A DNA stretch of 64,000 nt from Candidatus Gastranaerophilales bacterium (GTDB lineage Bacteria > Cyanobacteriota > Vampirovibrionia > Gastranaerophilales > Gastranaerophilaceae): positions 39,184-103,183 of the forward strand of contig CALURV010000033.1 of assembly GCA_944323285.1 (NCBI GenBank). The letters run 5' to 3'. The notes under the pieces are model-generated. The model did no database searches and was not told the DNA's origin. It saw nothing but the letters and a program-made list of their open reading frames with translations. Position numbers and translations under genes: made by a program. Each line of letters starts with the position of its first letter. Within the stretch, counting starts at the first letter, position 1. Positions 43,048 to 52,910 of the stretch are shown piece by piece.

Positions 43048-45044
43048 ATTGATTTAGTATATTCTTCTTTTGCCTCACCGTAGTATTTTACTTTGTATAT
43101 ATTTACATTGTTATTTCTATATATATTAATTAATTCAATTCCTTTTGGTGATTTAATATAATCTACTCTAAACTTTGTTGACATAATATAATCAACTCCA
43201 AGTTTGGGTAAATCATTAATTGACAAATTTATGTTAAAAAAATCTAAAGGGCTATTAAAAAATTCTGTTTTATTTTCTAAATTTAGAATTATTCCAATAT
43301 GTTTGTAGTTGTTGTATACATTCATATAATTACCATTTGGATCTAACTTCTTCCATAGCTTAAAATTTGGATAAATATTAGTAGAATTTATTGTTGGTGC
43401 TCCAAATATAGTTGGGAAATTAGTTATTGGATAAAAGTCTGCTACAAGCCATCTCCCCGGAAATTCTTTTTGAATAAGTTGGATTATTCTCCCGGCCGGT
43501 ATTTTATATATGGTATCAAGTCCTATCATAACCGGATTGACAAGGCTGTAACATGCTATTGAACCAACTATTGCTATTGTAATTATGTAATTTTTTATTT
43601 TTCTATGATTCTCTACTGCATATATTATTAAGTATGAAAATATAAAAAGAAATAATAAAATCCCTATTATATATATATTAATCATAGATATATTTGATTC
43701 TTGAGGAATATTTTCTATCTGTATTTGTTTAATAGAAAATAGATATATCCCAATTATAATAGTGTATAAACTTGAAATTAACCATTTATATTTTATATTT
43801 ATGTTTTCTTTAATACTAAATAATCTGCCTAATAAGATAATATCAATAAAAGAACTTGCCATAACAGCACGACCTGATGATAAATATATTCCTGTTATCT
43901 TTGCTAAGATATATGGGAAGCCAATAGTTATATATAAAATCAAAAATGATTGTACACAAATGAGTATAAGAATTAATTTGTCATTAAATTTTGTCTTAAT
44001 TAAGTGAAAGATACTTATTATAAACGGAAGAGGAAATAATCCGATGAAATGAGAAAGTTCACATATATTTATAAAATTAAATAATTTATAGGGTAATAAA
44101 TAATAAAAGAGTATATTAGCAAAATTGCCGCCTAAATTGAATCTTTGTCCGGGATATATTGTATTTTTTGTTATATTAATAGCTTCAAGTGAAGGAATAA
44201 TTAGTGACAGAATAATTATTAATGCTATAACTATTGAAATAATAGGGAAAATTATATCAATCTCTTTTCTATCTTGAATATTCCAATTATTACAAATAAT
44301 CCATATTCCGATAGCTGCAAAAATGTATCCAAAAGGAACTTGCCAAGCTGGATAAAAACATAAGACAAAACCTGCAATACATAAACCTAATAAAATTGAA
44401 AATATTAGTTTTAATTTATATTTATTTGTCTGCATAAAATAATATATTGAAATAATACCCAGTTCACCCCAGAATATTTGTTCTACCAAGTCATTTATTG
44501 CAAACCACCATTGAATACCCGGAGAAAATACAGTTAGAACGCTGCCGGCTAGGGATAATAGTTTATTCCGTCTTGTAATAATTTGAAAAAATTCAAAAGT
44601 TATAAGGAATAAAAAAATAGTTCTTCCGCACCAAAACCAAGATAAACCTCTTTCTTCATCCAATATAAAATATCCCCAATAAAATGGTTTTACAATCGAG
44701 AAAAAAGCTTTTATCGGTTGATTATATGTAGTTGCCATATTTGTAGGGGATGCACGCCAAATGGAATTTTCCATTTTATAATTTTCATATTTCTGACTTA
44801 GTGCCATTGGAGTATGAACTGCCCATTCATCTGAACGGAATAATTGTGATACCCCAATAATTGGTTTAGCAAAAAAAGACTTATTACTTTCAGGTTGTAT
44901 ATAATTGTTATACATTCCTATAGAGGAACCATGTATTTTTAAAAATACAAATAATATAAATATTATAAAACATATTAAAATACGATACTTATATATAAAG
45001 TCTCCAATTTTGAAAAAATTATTTTTTATTTCTATTTGTTTCAT
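43035..45044 (-). CDS. Polytopic membrane protein, probably a GtrC-like glycosyltransferase
   Basis: The 669-residue protein has about 12 to 14 hydrophobic helices from residue 18 to 520 and a C-terminal soluble part of about 130 residues. A luminal or periplasmic stretch near the N-terminus contains FRSDEWAVHTP, with acidic and histidine residues of the type found in GT-C enzymes. It overlaps the upstream GT2 gene by 26 bases. In O-antigen glucosylation clusters such a pair moves a sugar to undecaprenyl phosphate and then to the outer polymer. The exact enzyme family was not confirmed. Confidence 0.65.
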   Translation of the reverse strand: MKQIEIKNNFFKIGDFIYKYRILICFIIFILFVFLKIHGSSIGMYNNYIQPESNKSFFAKPIIGVSQLFRSDEWAVHTPMALSQKYENYKMENSIWRASPTNMATTYNQPIKAFFSIVKPFYWGYFILDEERGLSWFWCGRTIFLFLITFEFFQIITRRNKLLSLAGSVLTVFSPGIQWWFAINDLVEQIFWGELGIISIYYFMQTNKYKLKLIFSILLGLCIAGFVLCFYPAWQVPFGYIFAAIGIWIICNNWNIQDRKEIDIIFPIISIVIALIIILSLIIPSLEAINITKNTIYPGQRFNLGGNFANILFYYLLPYKLFNFINICELSHFIGLFPLPFIISIFHLIKTKFNDKLILILICVQSFLILYITIGFPYILAKITGIYLSSGRAVMASSFIDIILLGRLFSIKENINIKYKWLISSLYTIIIGIYLFSIKQIQIENIPQESNISMINIYIIGILLFLFIFSYLIIYAVENHRKIKNYIITIAIVGSIACYSLVNPVMIGLDTIYKIPAGRIIQLIQKEFPGRWLVADFYPITNFPTIFGAPTINSTNIYPNFKLWKKLDPNGNYMNVYNNYKHIGIILNLENKTEFFNSPLDFFNINLSINDLPKLGVDYIMSTKFRVDYIKSPKGIELINIYRNNNVNIYKVKYYGEAKEEYTKSIQDF

Positions 45045-45966
45045 ATTGAATTAATATCCATTCATAATTTCTTTTTTCGTTTTGAGCAATAGAGTCCAGA
45101 ATAAACCCGCATACTAATGATAACATTGCCATAATTTCTAAACCGGATGCCAGTATTGCAAGCGGAACATGCTTTACATAGCTTATTTCTATATAATCTT
45201 TTATCGCTGGAAGCCCAGATATTATACCAATTATAAATAAAGTGAAAGAAATTATTGAGAAAAAGAATATTGGTCTATAATTTTTAAATAAATTAAATAT
45301 AGTTAATAATACTTTAATTCCATCTTTATATGTATTTAGTTTTGAAATACTGCCTTCTTGCCTTTCTTTATAATCTATAGGTATTTGTTCAAAAGAGAAT
45401 CGTTTATCTAAAGTATGTATACTCATTTCTGTTTCCAGCTCAAATCCATTACAAATTATTGGAAAATTTTTTACAAACTTACGACTAAATGCTCTATAAC
45501 CTGTCATAATATCATTTATATTTCCGTTAAATATATAATTTACAAAGAATTTTACTATGTTGTTTCCCAGATTATGACAAAAACGTCTATTTTCTTTTGT
45601 ATATGAGCCATTTGATAATCTGTCTCCTATTACCATATCAACGTTTTTTTCTATAATTGGAATTATTAAATCAATTGCAGAATTGGCAGGATAAGTATCA
45701 TCTCCATCTGTCATAATATATATATCGGCTTCAATCTCACTAAACATTGAACGAACAACATTGCTTTTTCCTTGTACATATTCTTTTTTTACTATAGCAC
45801 CTGAATTTTTTGCTATTTCATAAGTATTATCTGTTGAATTATTATCATATACATATATATCAGCATTTGGAAGAATTGTTTTAAAATCATTAATCACTTT
45901 TGCTATTGTTAATTCTTCATTATAACAAGGTATTAAAACAGCTATCTTTTTATCGTTTAAATTCAA
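45019..45966 (-). CDS. GtrB-like family 2 glycosyltransferase
   Basis: The 315-residue protein has an N-terminal GT-A domain, IAVLIPCYNEELTIAKV, then DNNSTDNT and TDGDDTYPANSA, and two C-terminal membrane helices (about 230-255 and 265-290). This is the layout of GtrB/DPM-type bactoprenol glycosyltransferases. It starts at a TTG with AAAGGGA upstream, because the nearby ATG is out of frame. The overlap with the polytopic membrane gene suggests a two-component pathway. Confidence 0.88.
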   Translation of the reverse strand: MNLNDKKIAVLIPCYNEELTIAKVINDFKTILPNADIYVYDNNSTDNTYEIAKNSGAIVKKEYVQGKSNVVRSMFSEIEADIYIMTDGDDTYPANSAIDLIIPIIEKNVDMVIGDRLSNGSYTKENRRFCHNLGNNIVKFFVNYIFNGNINDIMTGYRAFSRKFVKNFPIICNGFELETEMSIHTLDKRFSFEQIPIDYKERQEGSISKLNTYKDGIKVLLTIFNLFKNYRPIFFFSIISFTLFIIGIISGLPAIKDYIEISYVKHVPLAILASGLEIMAMLSLVCGFILDSIAQNEKRNYEWILIQYETNRNKK

Positions 45967-46014
45967 AACATAATCCCTTTTTATAGTATTAATATTAACA
46001 AATATATAAAAAAT

Positions 46015-46047
46015 AAAAAAGAGTCATTTAAATAATGACTCTTTTTT
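46015..46047 (-). terminator. Rho-independent terminator after the acetate-CoA ligase gene
   Basis: GAGTCATT / AATGACTC with a 5-base loop is flanked by A6 and T6 runs, giving a full two-way terminator. It lies 17 bases beyond the stop of the minus-strand gene at 46064. Confidence 0.85.
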
Positions 46048-46063
46048 ATTTGTATTATTTATA

Positions 46064-48226
46064 TTAGCCGTAGCAGCTGCAAGAACAACAATCAGCAAGT
46101 TTTTGTTTTGCTTCTTCAAGTCTTACTTTAATACGACCGTCAACGGCTATTCCTTCACCGGTTTTTTCTGATATTAATAATGGATTAATATCAAGTTCAT
46201 CAATGAATTTAAAATCAGTAACTAATTGAGAAAGTCTTAATAAGGTTTCTTGAATTTGTTCCATTTGAGCTGGCTTTGTACCTCTTGCACCTTCTAGAAG
46301 TTTATAAGCTTTTACTGATTTAATCATTTCTTCCGCATCAACATCAGTTAACGGAGCAATTCTAAATGTTACGTCTTTCATAACTTCAACGAATACACCG
46401 CCCAAGCCGAACATCATCATTGGACCATATTGAGGATCTGTTGCTATACCGCAAACCATTTCTCTGTTACCTTTAACCATTTCTTGAATGATAACGCCTT
46501 CAAGACCTTCAAGTAATCCTTTTTCTTTTAATTTTTCAATTAAATCATTATATTCTGCTCTTAGTTGTTCTTCTGATTGAATGTTTACTCGTACACCGCC
46601 AACATCTGTTTTGTGTGAAGTTGTTTTAGATGTCATCTTCATTACAACAGGATATCCTATTGAATTACCTACTGTTACAACTTCATCTATATTTGTGGCG
46701 AAACCTGATTTGCAAACTCTAATACCATATGCATCTAAAACATCAATTGATTCACGAGTAGTTAGTTGAGCTCTTCCTTCATCTATTGATTGTTTTATAA
46801 TAGCTGCAGCTTTCTTTTGATCTATATCAAAGCAAGGGATTTTACCTTGAGGTTTTTCCATCCATTGTCTTTGTTGATCTAGTCTTAATAATGCTTCGGC
46901 AGCTTCTTCTGCATACATATAGAATGGCATATTAACTTCCATATTTGCAATTTTTCCAAAGAAATCACTTGTTGTCATAAATACACCAACAATTGGTTTT
47001 TGAGGATTTTTTGCTTTTATATCAATTAAAGCTTGTGCAACGTCTATATCTTTTAGACCTAAGAACGGAAGGTAAATTACCATAATCATATCAACATTGT
47101 CATCAGCTATTACTGTTTCTAATGTTTGAATATAGTGTTCTATAGGAGCTGATGCAATCATATCAATAGGATTTTTTACAGATGCGGCTGATGGAAGGAA
47201 ACTTCTTAATTTTTCTTTTGTTTCATCTGTAATTTTAGCCATTTGCATACCGCTTTCGCATATAGCGTCTGTTGCCATAATCCCGGGACCACCTGAGTTT
47301 GTTATTATTGCAACTCTGTTGCCTTGAGGAATTGGGCAGTTTGAAAAAGCTTTTGCATTAGCAAATAAATTTTTCAAAGAAAATTCTCTTATAACACCTG
47401 ATTGTTTTAATAAAGCTGCTGCAGCTTTATCTGCACCTGCTAATGAACCTGTGTGTGAGGAAGCTGCTGATGCACCTGCTGCACTTCTACCTGATTTTAG
47501 TGCTAAGATTGGTTTTTTCTTTGTTATTCTTGATGCTAATTTTCTAAAGTTTGCAGGGTTTTGTATTGATTCCATGTATAACAATATTTGTTTTACATCG
47601 TCATCATTTTCCCAATATTCAAGCATTGTTTCAGCGTTGATATCTGCTTGGTTCCCTATTGAAACGAATTGAGCAAATCCGATATTTAAGTCTTTTAATA
47701 TATTTAAAATACCGCCGCCTAAAGCTCCTGATTGTGATACAAAGCCGATATCACCTCTTACCGGAAGTGATTCTGCAAATGTTGCATCCATTTTAACTTC
47801 AGGGTTGGTATTTAATACGCCTAAGCAATTTGGTCCTACGCATCTCATACCGTATTCTTTTACTTTTTCAAGAAGCTGTTTTTCCATTTCAGCTCCTTCT
47901 TTTCCTGTTTCTTTAAATCCTGCGGTAATTATACAAATACCTTTTATTCCTTTTGCGTGGCATTGGTCAATTGTATCAAGTACAAATTTCGCATTAACCA
48001 CTATTACTGCTAAATCAACTTCTCCCGGTACTTCACCTATATTAGTATATGCTTGGAATCCTTCTATTATTCCGCCTTTTGGATTAACAGGATAAATTTT
48101 TCCATTAAATTTATAGTCTCTTAATCTTTGCATAATTTCTGAACCGATAGTTTTCGGTTTTGTTGAAGCTCCTATTACTGCTATTGATTTTGGCTTCATT
48201 ATTTTATCAAGAATCTCGTTTTGCAT
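46064..48226 (-). CDS. ADP-forming acetate-CoA ligase, fused alpha and beta subunits
   Basis: The 720-residue protein has a CoA-binding N-terminal domain (IAVIGASTKPKTIG), a catalytic histidine region in SSHTGSLAGADKAA, and a C-terminal ATP-grasp domain with PVVMKMTSKTTSHKTDVGGV. It turns acetyl-CoA and ADP into acetate and ATP, so it is a key energy step in fermentation. The fusion joins alpha and beta in one chain, as in many bacteria. The C-terminus CSCSCYG is cysteine-rich and unusual. GGAGAG precedes the ATG. Confidence 0.92.
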   Translation of the reverse strand: MQNEILDKIMKPKSIAVIGASTKPKTIGSEIMQRLRDYKFNGKIYPVNPKGGIIEGFQAYTNIGEVPGEVDLAVIVVNAKFVLDTIDQCHAKGIKGICIITAGFKETGKEGAEMEKQLLEKVKEYGMRCVGPNCLGVLNTNPEVKMDATFAESLPVRGDIGFVSQSGALGGGILNILKDLNIGFAQFVSIGNQADINAETMLEYWENDDDVKQILLYMESIQNPANFRKLASRITKKKPILALKSGRSAAGASAASSHTGSLAGADKAAAALLKQSGVIREFSLKNLFANAKAFSNCPIPQGNRVAIITNSGGPGIMATDAICESGMQMAKITDETKEKLRSFLPSAASVKNPIDMIASAPIEHYIQTLETVIADDNVDMIMVIYLPFLGLKDIDVAQALIDIKAKNPQKPIVGVFMTTSDFFGKIANMEVNMPFYMYAEEAAEALLRLDQQRQWMEKPQGKIPCFDIDQKKAAAIIKQSIDEGRAQLTTRESIDVLDAYGIRVCKSGFATNIDEVVTVGNSIGYPVVMKMTSKTTSHKTDVGGVRVNIQSEEQLRAEYNDLIEKLKEKGLLEGLEGVIIQEMVKGNREMVCGIATDPQYGPMMMFGLGGVFVEVMKDVTFRIAPLTDVDAEEMIKSVKAYKLLEGARGTKPAQMEQIQETLLRLSQLVTDFKFIDELDINPLLISEKTGEGIAVDGRIKVRLEEAKQKLADCCSCSCYG

Positions 48227-48249
48227 TTTTCTCTCCTGCTTTTTTGACT

Positions 48250-48873
48250 CTAGTAACCATTATCTAACCAAGGGCGTTCTCTAAATTTTGCCCCTAATTC
48301 TTTTGTAATTTCTATACATTTTTCTTTATCAACATAGTAATCTTTATATCCGGTTACTATTGTTGCCGTTGTATCAAAACCTTCTTTTACTGCTTCTTTT
48401 ATAAAATCTTTTACTCCATTATAGGCATTTTCTATGTTTGGAAGCGATATTTTATTATATATTTCTTCTGTTTCTCCATTTAAACTTATTGAAAATTTAT
48501 CTACTAAACCTTTCAATTCAGGTAAAACATTTCTTTTATATATCAAATTAGCATGCCCATTTGTATTTACTCTTATTGTTGTTCTTGGATATTTTTCTTT
48601 TATATATTTTGCTACTTCTTTTAAAACTTCCAATTTCATCATTGGTTCACCATATCCGCAAAATATAATTTCTTGTGAAAGTTTATCTTTTATTCCTTCT
48701 AATTGAGCTATTACATCTTCCGCTTTTACATTTTCGGTATTTAAAAATAAATTAGCGCCAACAACATCTTCTTTTATATTACGGATACAGAACACACATT
48801 TATTTGTACAACTATTTGTTAAATTAATATAAACTTTACCATCTAAAATATATACTAAATTATAATCTGTCAT
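48250..48873 (-). CDS. Radical SAM protein, TatD-associated type
   Basis: The 207-residue protein has CTNKCVFC (CxxxCxxC) near the N-terminus and the SAM-binding FCGYGEPMMK. It stops early, without a SPASM region, as do the short TatD-linked radical SAM proteins (TIGR04038). Their substrate is not established. The AATAA-rich leader contains no strong promoter; the gene is divergent from the PadR regulator. No tatD lies beside it. Confidence 0.8.
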   Translation of the reverse strand: MTDYNLVYILDGKVYINLTNSCTNKCVFCIRNIKEDVVGANLFLNTENVKAEDVIAQLEGIKDKLSQEIIFCGYGEPMMKLEVLKEVAKYIKEKYPRTTIRVNTNGHANLIYKRNVLPELKGLVDKFSISLNGETEEIYNKISLPNIENAYNGVKDFIKEAVKEGFDTTATIVTGYKDYYVDKEKCIEITKELGAKFRERPWLDNGY

Positions 48874-48999
48874 TTATTTCACCTATGAGTAAATTTTGAC
48901 ACAAATAAATATAGTAAACAAGTTTTTTTTTTTGATGATAAAATTAATCTATTTTTGTTAAAAATTAGCCTAAATTTTGTTTTATGTTATTGTATAAAT

Positions 49000-49518
49000 A
49001 TGATTGAAATTCTTATTTTATATACAATTCGTAAACACGAAAAAACCATTTATTCGATTAGAAAAGAAATTTTTGAAATTTTTGGTGCTTATACTAAACC
49101 AAGTATAGGTACTATTCATCCTGCTCTTAAAAGATTACTTAAATTAAATGCCGTTACTTTGACTGAAAGATATACTGATGGAGGGAAAAAATCTTCTTAT
49201 TATTCAATAACAAAAGATGGACTTAATTGTTTTAAAAAATTATTTTTTTCAACAGTAAGTGATAATCCTTCTTTATTTTATAATCAGCTGCAAATAAGAT
49301 TTGCCTTAATGGGATTGTTAGATTCTGATGACAGACAAAAATTTATTACTGAAGCAAATAGGCAAGTTGAATTATATAAATATGAAATAGAAAAAAAATT
49401 AAAAGATGAATTTTTAGAATTAGATTATTATCAAACTCAAATAATGAAAAAGACACTTAATGATATAAATTCTTTAATAGAGTTTATGAAACATTTAAAG
49501 GTAGAAAATGACGGCTAA
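49000..49518 (+). CDS. PadR-family transcriptional regulator
   Basis: The 172-residue protein has a winged helix with LYTIRKHEKTIYSIRKEI and SIGTIHPALKRLLKLNAV, followed by a helical C-terminal dimerization part (Vir_act_alpha_C-like). The ATG at 49000 fits the family start; a TTG at 48955 is possible but leaves a stretch of hydrophobic residues not seen in the family. There is no ribosome binding site. It overlaps the next gene by 11 bases, so it may regulate its own operon. Confidence 0.82.
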   Translation: MIEILILYTIRKHEKTIYSIRKEIFEIFGAYTKPSIGTIHPALKRLLKLNAVTLTERYTDGGKKSSYYSITKDGLNCFKKLFFSTVSDNPSLFYNQLQIRFALMGLLDSDDRQKFITEANRQVELYKYEIEKKLKDEFLELDYYQTQIMKKTLNDINSLIEFMKHLKVENDG

Positions 49519-50800
49519 AATATCGTCTGTTCAAGAAAATTCAATAGCTCAGGAACTTAATATTAAAGCCGGTTCTGAATTAATTAGTATAAATGAAATT
49601 ACATTGAGAGATTACATTGATTATAAGTATGCCGTTATGGCAGAAGAATTAACTTTTGTAATAAAAAATCCTGATGGAAATATTGAAGAATATGAAATAG
49701 AAAAAGACTTTGACGAAGATTTAGGCTTTATTTTTGAATCTGCTATCTTTGACAGAATAAAATCTTGTGCAAATAATTGTATTTTTTGTTTTGTTGACCA
49801 GCAGCCAAAAGGACTTAGAAAATCTTTGTATATAAAAGATGATGATTATAGACTTTCTTATCTTCAAGGTACTTACGTTACTTTAACTAACTTTACAAAG
49901 AAGGATAAAGAAAGAATATCTAATTTGCATTTGGGACCTTTGTATGTTTCTGTTCATACTACAAATCCTGAATTAAGAGTTAAAATGTTGAGGAATAAAA
50001 ATGCTGCAAATCTTTTAAATGAATTAAATTTCTTAAAAGAAAATGATATTCCTATTCACACTCAGATTGTTCTGTGTCCGGGTTATAACGATGGAGTGGA
50101 ACTTATAAGAACATTAAATGATTTATGGAAATTTAAATCTATTTTAGGTTCAATTGCTATTGTTCCTGTCGGTATTACAAAATTCAGAAAAGAAAAGTTG
50201 ACCCTTGTTAATAAGAAAATTGCGCTTCAAACTATTGATATTGTTGAAAAATTTAATAAAAAGGTTAAGAGAAATATTGCAAGTGTTTCGGATGAATTTT
50301 TCTTACTTGCAGAAAAAGAAATACCCGATAAAAAATATTACAATGGCTACTCACAGCTTGAAGATGGTGTTGGCTCTTTAAGATGCTTGATTGATGATTT
50401 TAAAAAAAGAATTAAAAAAATGCCAAAGAAAGCTAAGGTGTTAAAACAATATACTATAGCTTGTTCTGAAAGTGCTAAAAAAGCATTTTTTATGTTCGCA
50501 GAAGAGTTAAATAAAATAAAAAATGTTGAATTACAAGTTATGCCTATAAAAAGTGAATTTTGGGGTGAGGCTATAAATGTTGCAGGTCTTATTACCGCTA
50601 ATGATTTAATTAATCAATTAAAGGATAAATGTTTTAAAGATGTTATTATCCCCTCAATTGTTTTAAGACCATATACAACGGAGTTTTTAGACGGATTAAC
50701 CGTAAAAGATGTTGAAAAAGCGCTGAATGTAAAAATTCACATAACAAAGGATATTTATAGTACAAAAGAGCTATTTGATTTGTTATTTAAAAAATTATAG
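49508..50800 (+). CDS. PDZ-radical SAM protein of the DUF512 (TIGR03279) family
   Basis: The 430-residue protein begins with a PDZ-like domain (residues about 5-65, IAQELNIKAGSELISINEI), then the cluster CANNCIFCFVDQQPKG, with the CxxxCxxC radical SAM core, and the C-terminal DUF512 region with YTIACSESAKKAFFMFAEEL. It is typical of cyanobacteria and their relatives, and its substrate is unknown. Its stop overlaps the end of rnhB by six bases in convergent orientation. Confidence 0.88.
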   Translation: MTAKISSVQENSIAQELNIKAGSELISINEITLRDYIDYKYAVMAEELTFVIKNPDGNIEEYEIEKDFDEDLGFIFESAIFDRIKSCANNCIFCFVDQQPKGLRKSLYIKDDDYRLSYLQGTYVTLTNFTKKDKERISNLHLGPLYVSVHTTNPELRVKMLRNKNAANLLNELNFLKENDIPIHTQIVLCPGYNDGVELIRTLNDLWKFKSILGSIAIVPVGITKFRKEKLTLVNKKIALQTIDIVEKFNKKVKRNIASVSDEFFLLAEKEIPDKKYYNGYSQLEDGVGSLRCLIDDFKKRIKKMPKKAKVLKQYTIACSESAKKAFFMFAEELNKIKNVELQVMPIKSEFWGEAINVAGLITANDLINQLKDKCFKDVIIPSIVLRPYTTEFLDGLTVKDVEKALNVKIHITKDIYSTKELFDLLFKKL

Positions 50801-51445
50801 TAAAGACAGCTGTTGTGCTTTTTCAAAATGTTTTTCAAAAAATTTTCTGCGGTGCCATTTCGTTAGTCCATATTTATCAACAGCATCTAAATGAGATTTT
50901 GTCATATATCCTTTATTTTCTGCCCATAAATATTGCGGATATTTTCTGTCAAGTTCTTTCATAAACCTGTCGCGCGAAACTTTTGCCAAGATACTTGCTG
51001 CTGCAATTGAAGCAGACTTAAAATCTCCCTTAATAATGGCTTCTTGATTATATGTAAAATCAGGAATTTTTTTATTTCCGTCAACAATTACTATAATATT
51101 ATTAGTCTTTAATTTTGATATTACGTCATTACAGGCTTTTTTCATTGTTAAAAGAGAAGTTCTTAAAATGTTTAATCTTTCAATTTCTTCTATACTTCCT
51201 TGGTGAATAGAATATATTGAATTTTTTATAATAATTTCATAAAGTTCTTCTCTTGTTTTTTCGGTTAATCGTTTTGAGTCATTTAAATATTCTAATTCTT
51301 TTATCAAACTTTTATTATAATTATTGAAACAAACGGCAGCTGCAAAAACAGGACCGGCCCCTGGACCTCTGCCTGCTTCATCCGTTCCTATCAAATAATC
51401 AAAACTTTTTGTCTTCTCTTTATCAAAATCAAAACGTTTATTCAT
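50795..51445 (-). CDS. rnhB: Ribonuclease HII
   Basis: The 216-residue protein has the RNase HII start YLIGTDEAGRGPGAGPVFAA with the catalytic D and E, the middle VIVDGNKKIP, and a late ASILAKVSRDRFM that fits the family. It removes ribonucleotides embedded in DNA. The order rplS-rbgA-rnhB on the minus strand is widespread. The start overlaps the end of rbgA by eight bases. Confidence 0.95.
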   Translation of the reverse strand: MNKRFDFDKEKTKSFDYLIGTDEAGRGPGAGPVFAAAVCFNNYNKSLIKELEYLNDSKRLTEKTREELYEIIIKNSIYSIHQGSIEEIERLNILRTSLLTMKKACNDVISKLKTNNIIVIVDGNKKIPDFTYNQEAIIKGDFKSASIAAASILAKVSRDRFMKELDRKYPQYLWAENKGYMTKSHLDAVDKYGLTKWHRRKFFEKHFEKAQQLSLL

Positions 51446-52277
51446 TTATATCTAATGTAAGTTTTCCTAATCTTCCGACTCTAAAATCATTTAATATATT
51501 TTGAGCGCACCTTTTTGTATCTGCTTTTCCGCCTTGTACTATCCAATTACGTCTTATGGCAATGTTTTCAAGGTTAGTTTCTTCTTCTTCTAATTTATAA
51601 TAGTTTTTTATTAAATCAGGATATATTTCATTTACATTTTTTATGAAAATATTTGCGACGGCTTCAACATCATAAGCATTTTCTCCAATAGAGTCCACAA
51701 ATGCAAGTTTATATGCTTTTTTTTGATCTTCTTGTTTTAAAGGAATAATCCCCGGAGTATCTAATAAATCAATTTTAGGATTTATCCTTACCCATTGTTG
51801 ATCTCTTGTAACACCGGCTTTAGCTCCTGTTTTTGCTTTTGTTTTCTTTATTAATTTATTGATTATGCTTGATTTACCTACATTTGGCATTCCTATTACC
51901 ATAATTCTTACTGGTCTTGGAAGTAAACCTTTTTGGACAAGCTTTATAATTTTAGGTTGACCTAATTCTATAACCTTATTTAATATTTTAGATAAATCTT
52001 TGTTATCATTTGCACTTGTTGCAAGAGTATTACATCCTGTTTTTTCTTTAATTTTTTTTATCCAAATTTGAGTTTGTTCATTGTTTGCCAAATCGGATTT
52101 GTTGAGTAAAATTAAACGGGGTTTATCTTTTATAAGCTTTTCAATATCAGGATACATTGAACTTTCAGGTATTCTTGCATCTAAAACTTCAATTACAACA
52201 TCAACAATATTAATTTGTTCTTTAAGTTTTTTTTCTGCTTTTGCTATATGTCCGGGATACCAGTGAATATGTTCCAT
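51438..52277 (-). CDS. rbgA: Ribosome biogenesis GTPase RbgA (YlqF)
   Basis: The 279-residue protein is a circularly permuted GTPase. The G4 motif LLNKSDL comes first and G1 GMPNVGKSSIINKL follows, then G3 LLDTPGII. It helps large ribosomal subunit assembly, and its place beside rplS fits. A C-terminal region of about 80 residues completes the family length. GAGG precedes the ATG. Confidence 0.95.
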   Translation of the reverse strand: MEHIHWYPGHIAKAEKKLKEQINIVDVVIEVLDARIPESSMYPDIEKLIKDKPRLILLNKSDLANNEQTQIWIKKIKEKTGCNTLATSANDNKDLSKILNKVIELGQPKIIKLVQKGLLPRPVRIMVIGMPNVGKSSIINKLIKKTKAKTGAKAGVTRDQQWVRINPKIDLLDTPGIIPLKQEDQKKAYKLAFVDSIGENAYDVEAVANIFIKNVNEIYPDLIKNYYKLEEEETNLENIAIRRNWIVQGGKADTKRCAQNILNDFRVGRLGKLTLDINE

Positions 52278-52296
52278 TTGTACCTCTTTAATTAAT

Positions 52297-52336
52297 AAAA
52301 GCCATACTCAAAGTTTAAACTATGACTATGGCTTTT
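52297..52336 (-). terminator. Terminator between rplS and rbgA
   Basis: AAAAGCCATA and TATGGCTTTT form a 10-bp stem with an inner AGTTTAAACT palindrome. The T-rich tail on either side suits both directions. It lies 22 bases after the rplS stop. Confidence 0.65.
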
Positions 52337-52357
52337 TTATTTATCAATATACCTAAT

Positions 52358-52711
52358 CTATTTTTTTTCAATTTTCTCTTTAATACGAGTTGCTTTACCA
52401 AAGCGTTCTCTTAGGTAGTACAACTTAGCACGTTTAACATCACCGCGTCTTACTACGGTAATTTTTTCTATACGTGGAGAATATACAGGGAATACACGTT
52501 CAACGCCAACACCTTGGAATATTTTTCTTACTGTTATAGTTTTTCCCACTCCAGAGCCGCGTTTCTTCAAAATTGTTCCTTCAAAAGCCTGTGTTCTTTC
52601 TTTGTTTCCTTCAATAATTCTTACAGAAACTCTTACTGTATCTCCGGGATTTAATTCCGGTAATTCTTTATCTAAATATTGTTTTCCTAAATTTTCTACT
52701 ATAGGGTTCAT
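52358..52711 (-). CDS. rplS: 50S ribosomal protein L19
   Basis: The 117-residue protein has the L19 pattern: [32 protein letters not shown] and the C-terminal [15 protein letters not shown]. The ATG at 52711 with AAAGGA eight bases upstream is chosen over an ATG at 52729, because the latter lies within the probable -10 (ATATAAT) of the promoter. Confidence 0.95.
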   Translation of the reverse strand: MNPIVENLGKQYLDKELPELNPGDTVRVSVRIIEGNKERTQAFEGTILKKRGSGVGKTITVRKIFQGVGVERVFPVYSPRIEKITVVRRGDVKRAKLYYLRERFGKATRIKEKIEKK

Positions 52712-52910
52712 GACTACATTCCTTTGCATTATATTATTCTGTTACTTTATAATATTCAAAACATATTTTTTCTTCAAGTCCTTTTATTTTTTTTAAATGA
52801 TTTTATTAATATTCTGTTAACAAATATTAATTAATTTAATTTAATAGTTAAAGATTTTTTCTTTTATTGTCGATAAGTAAATCATAAGTTATTGGAGAAA
52901 AGGCAAAACA

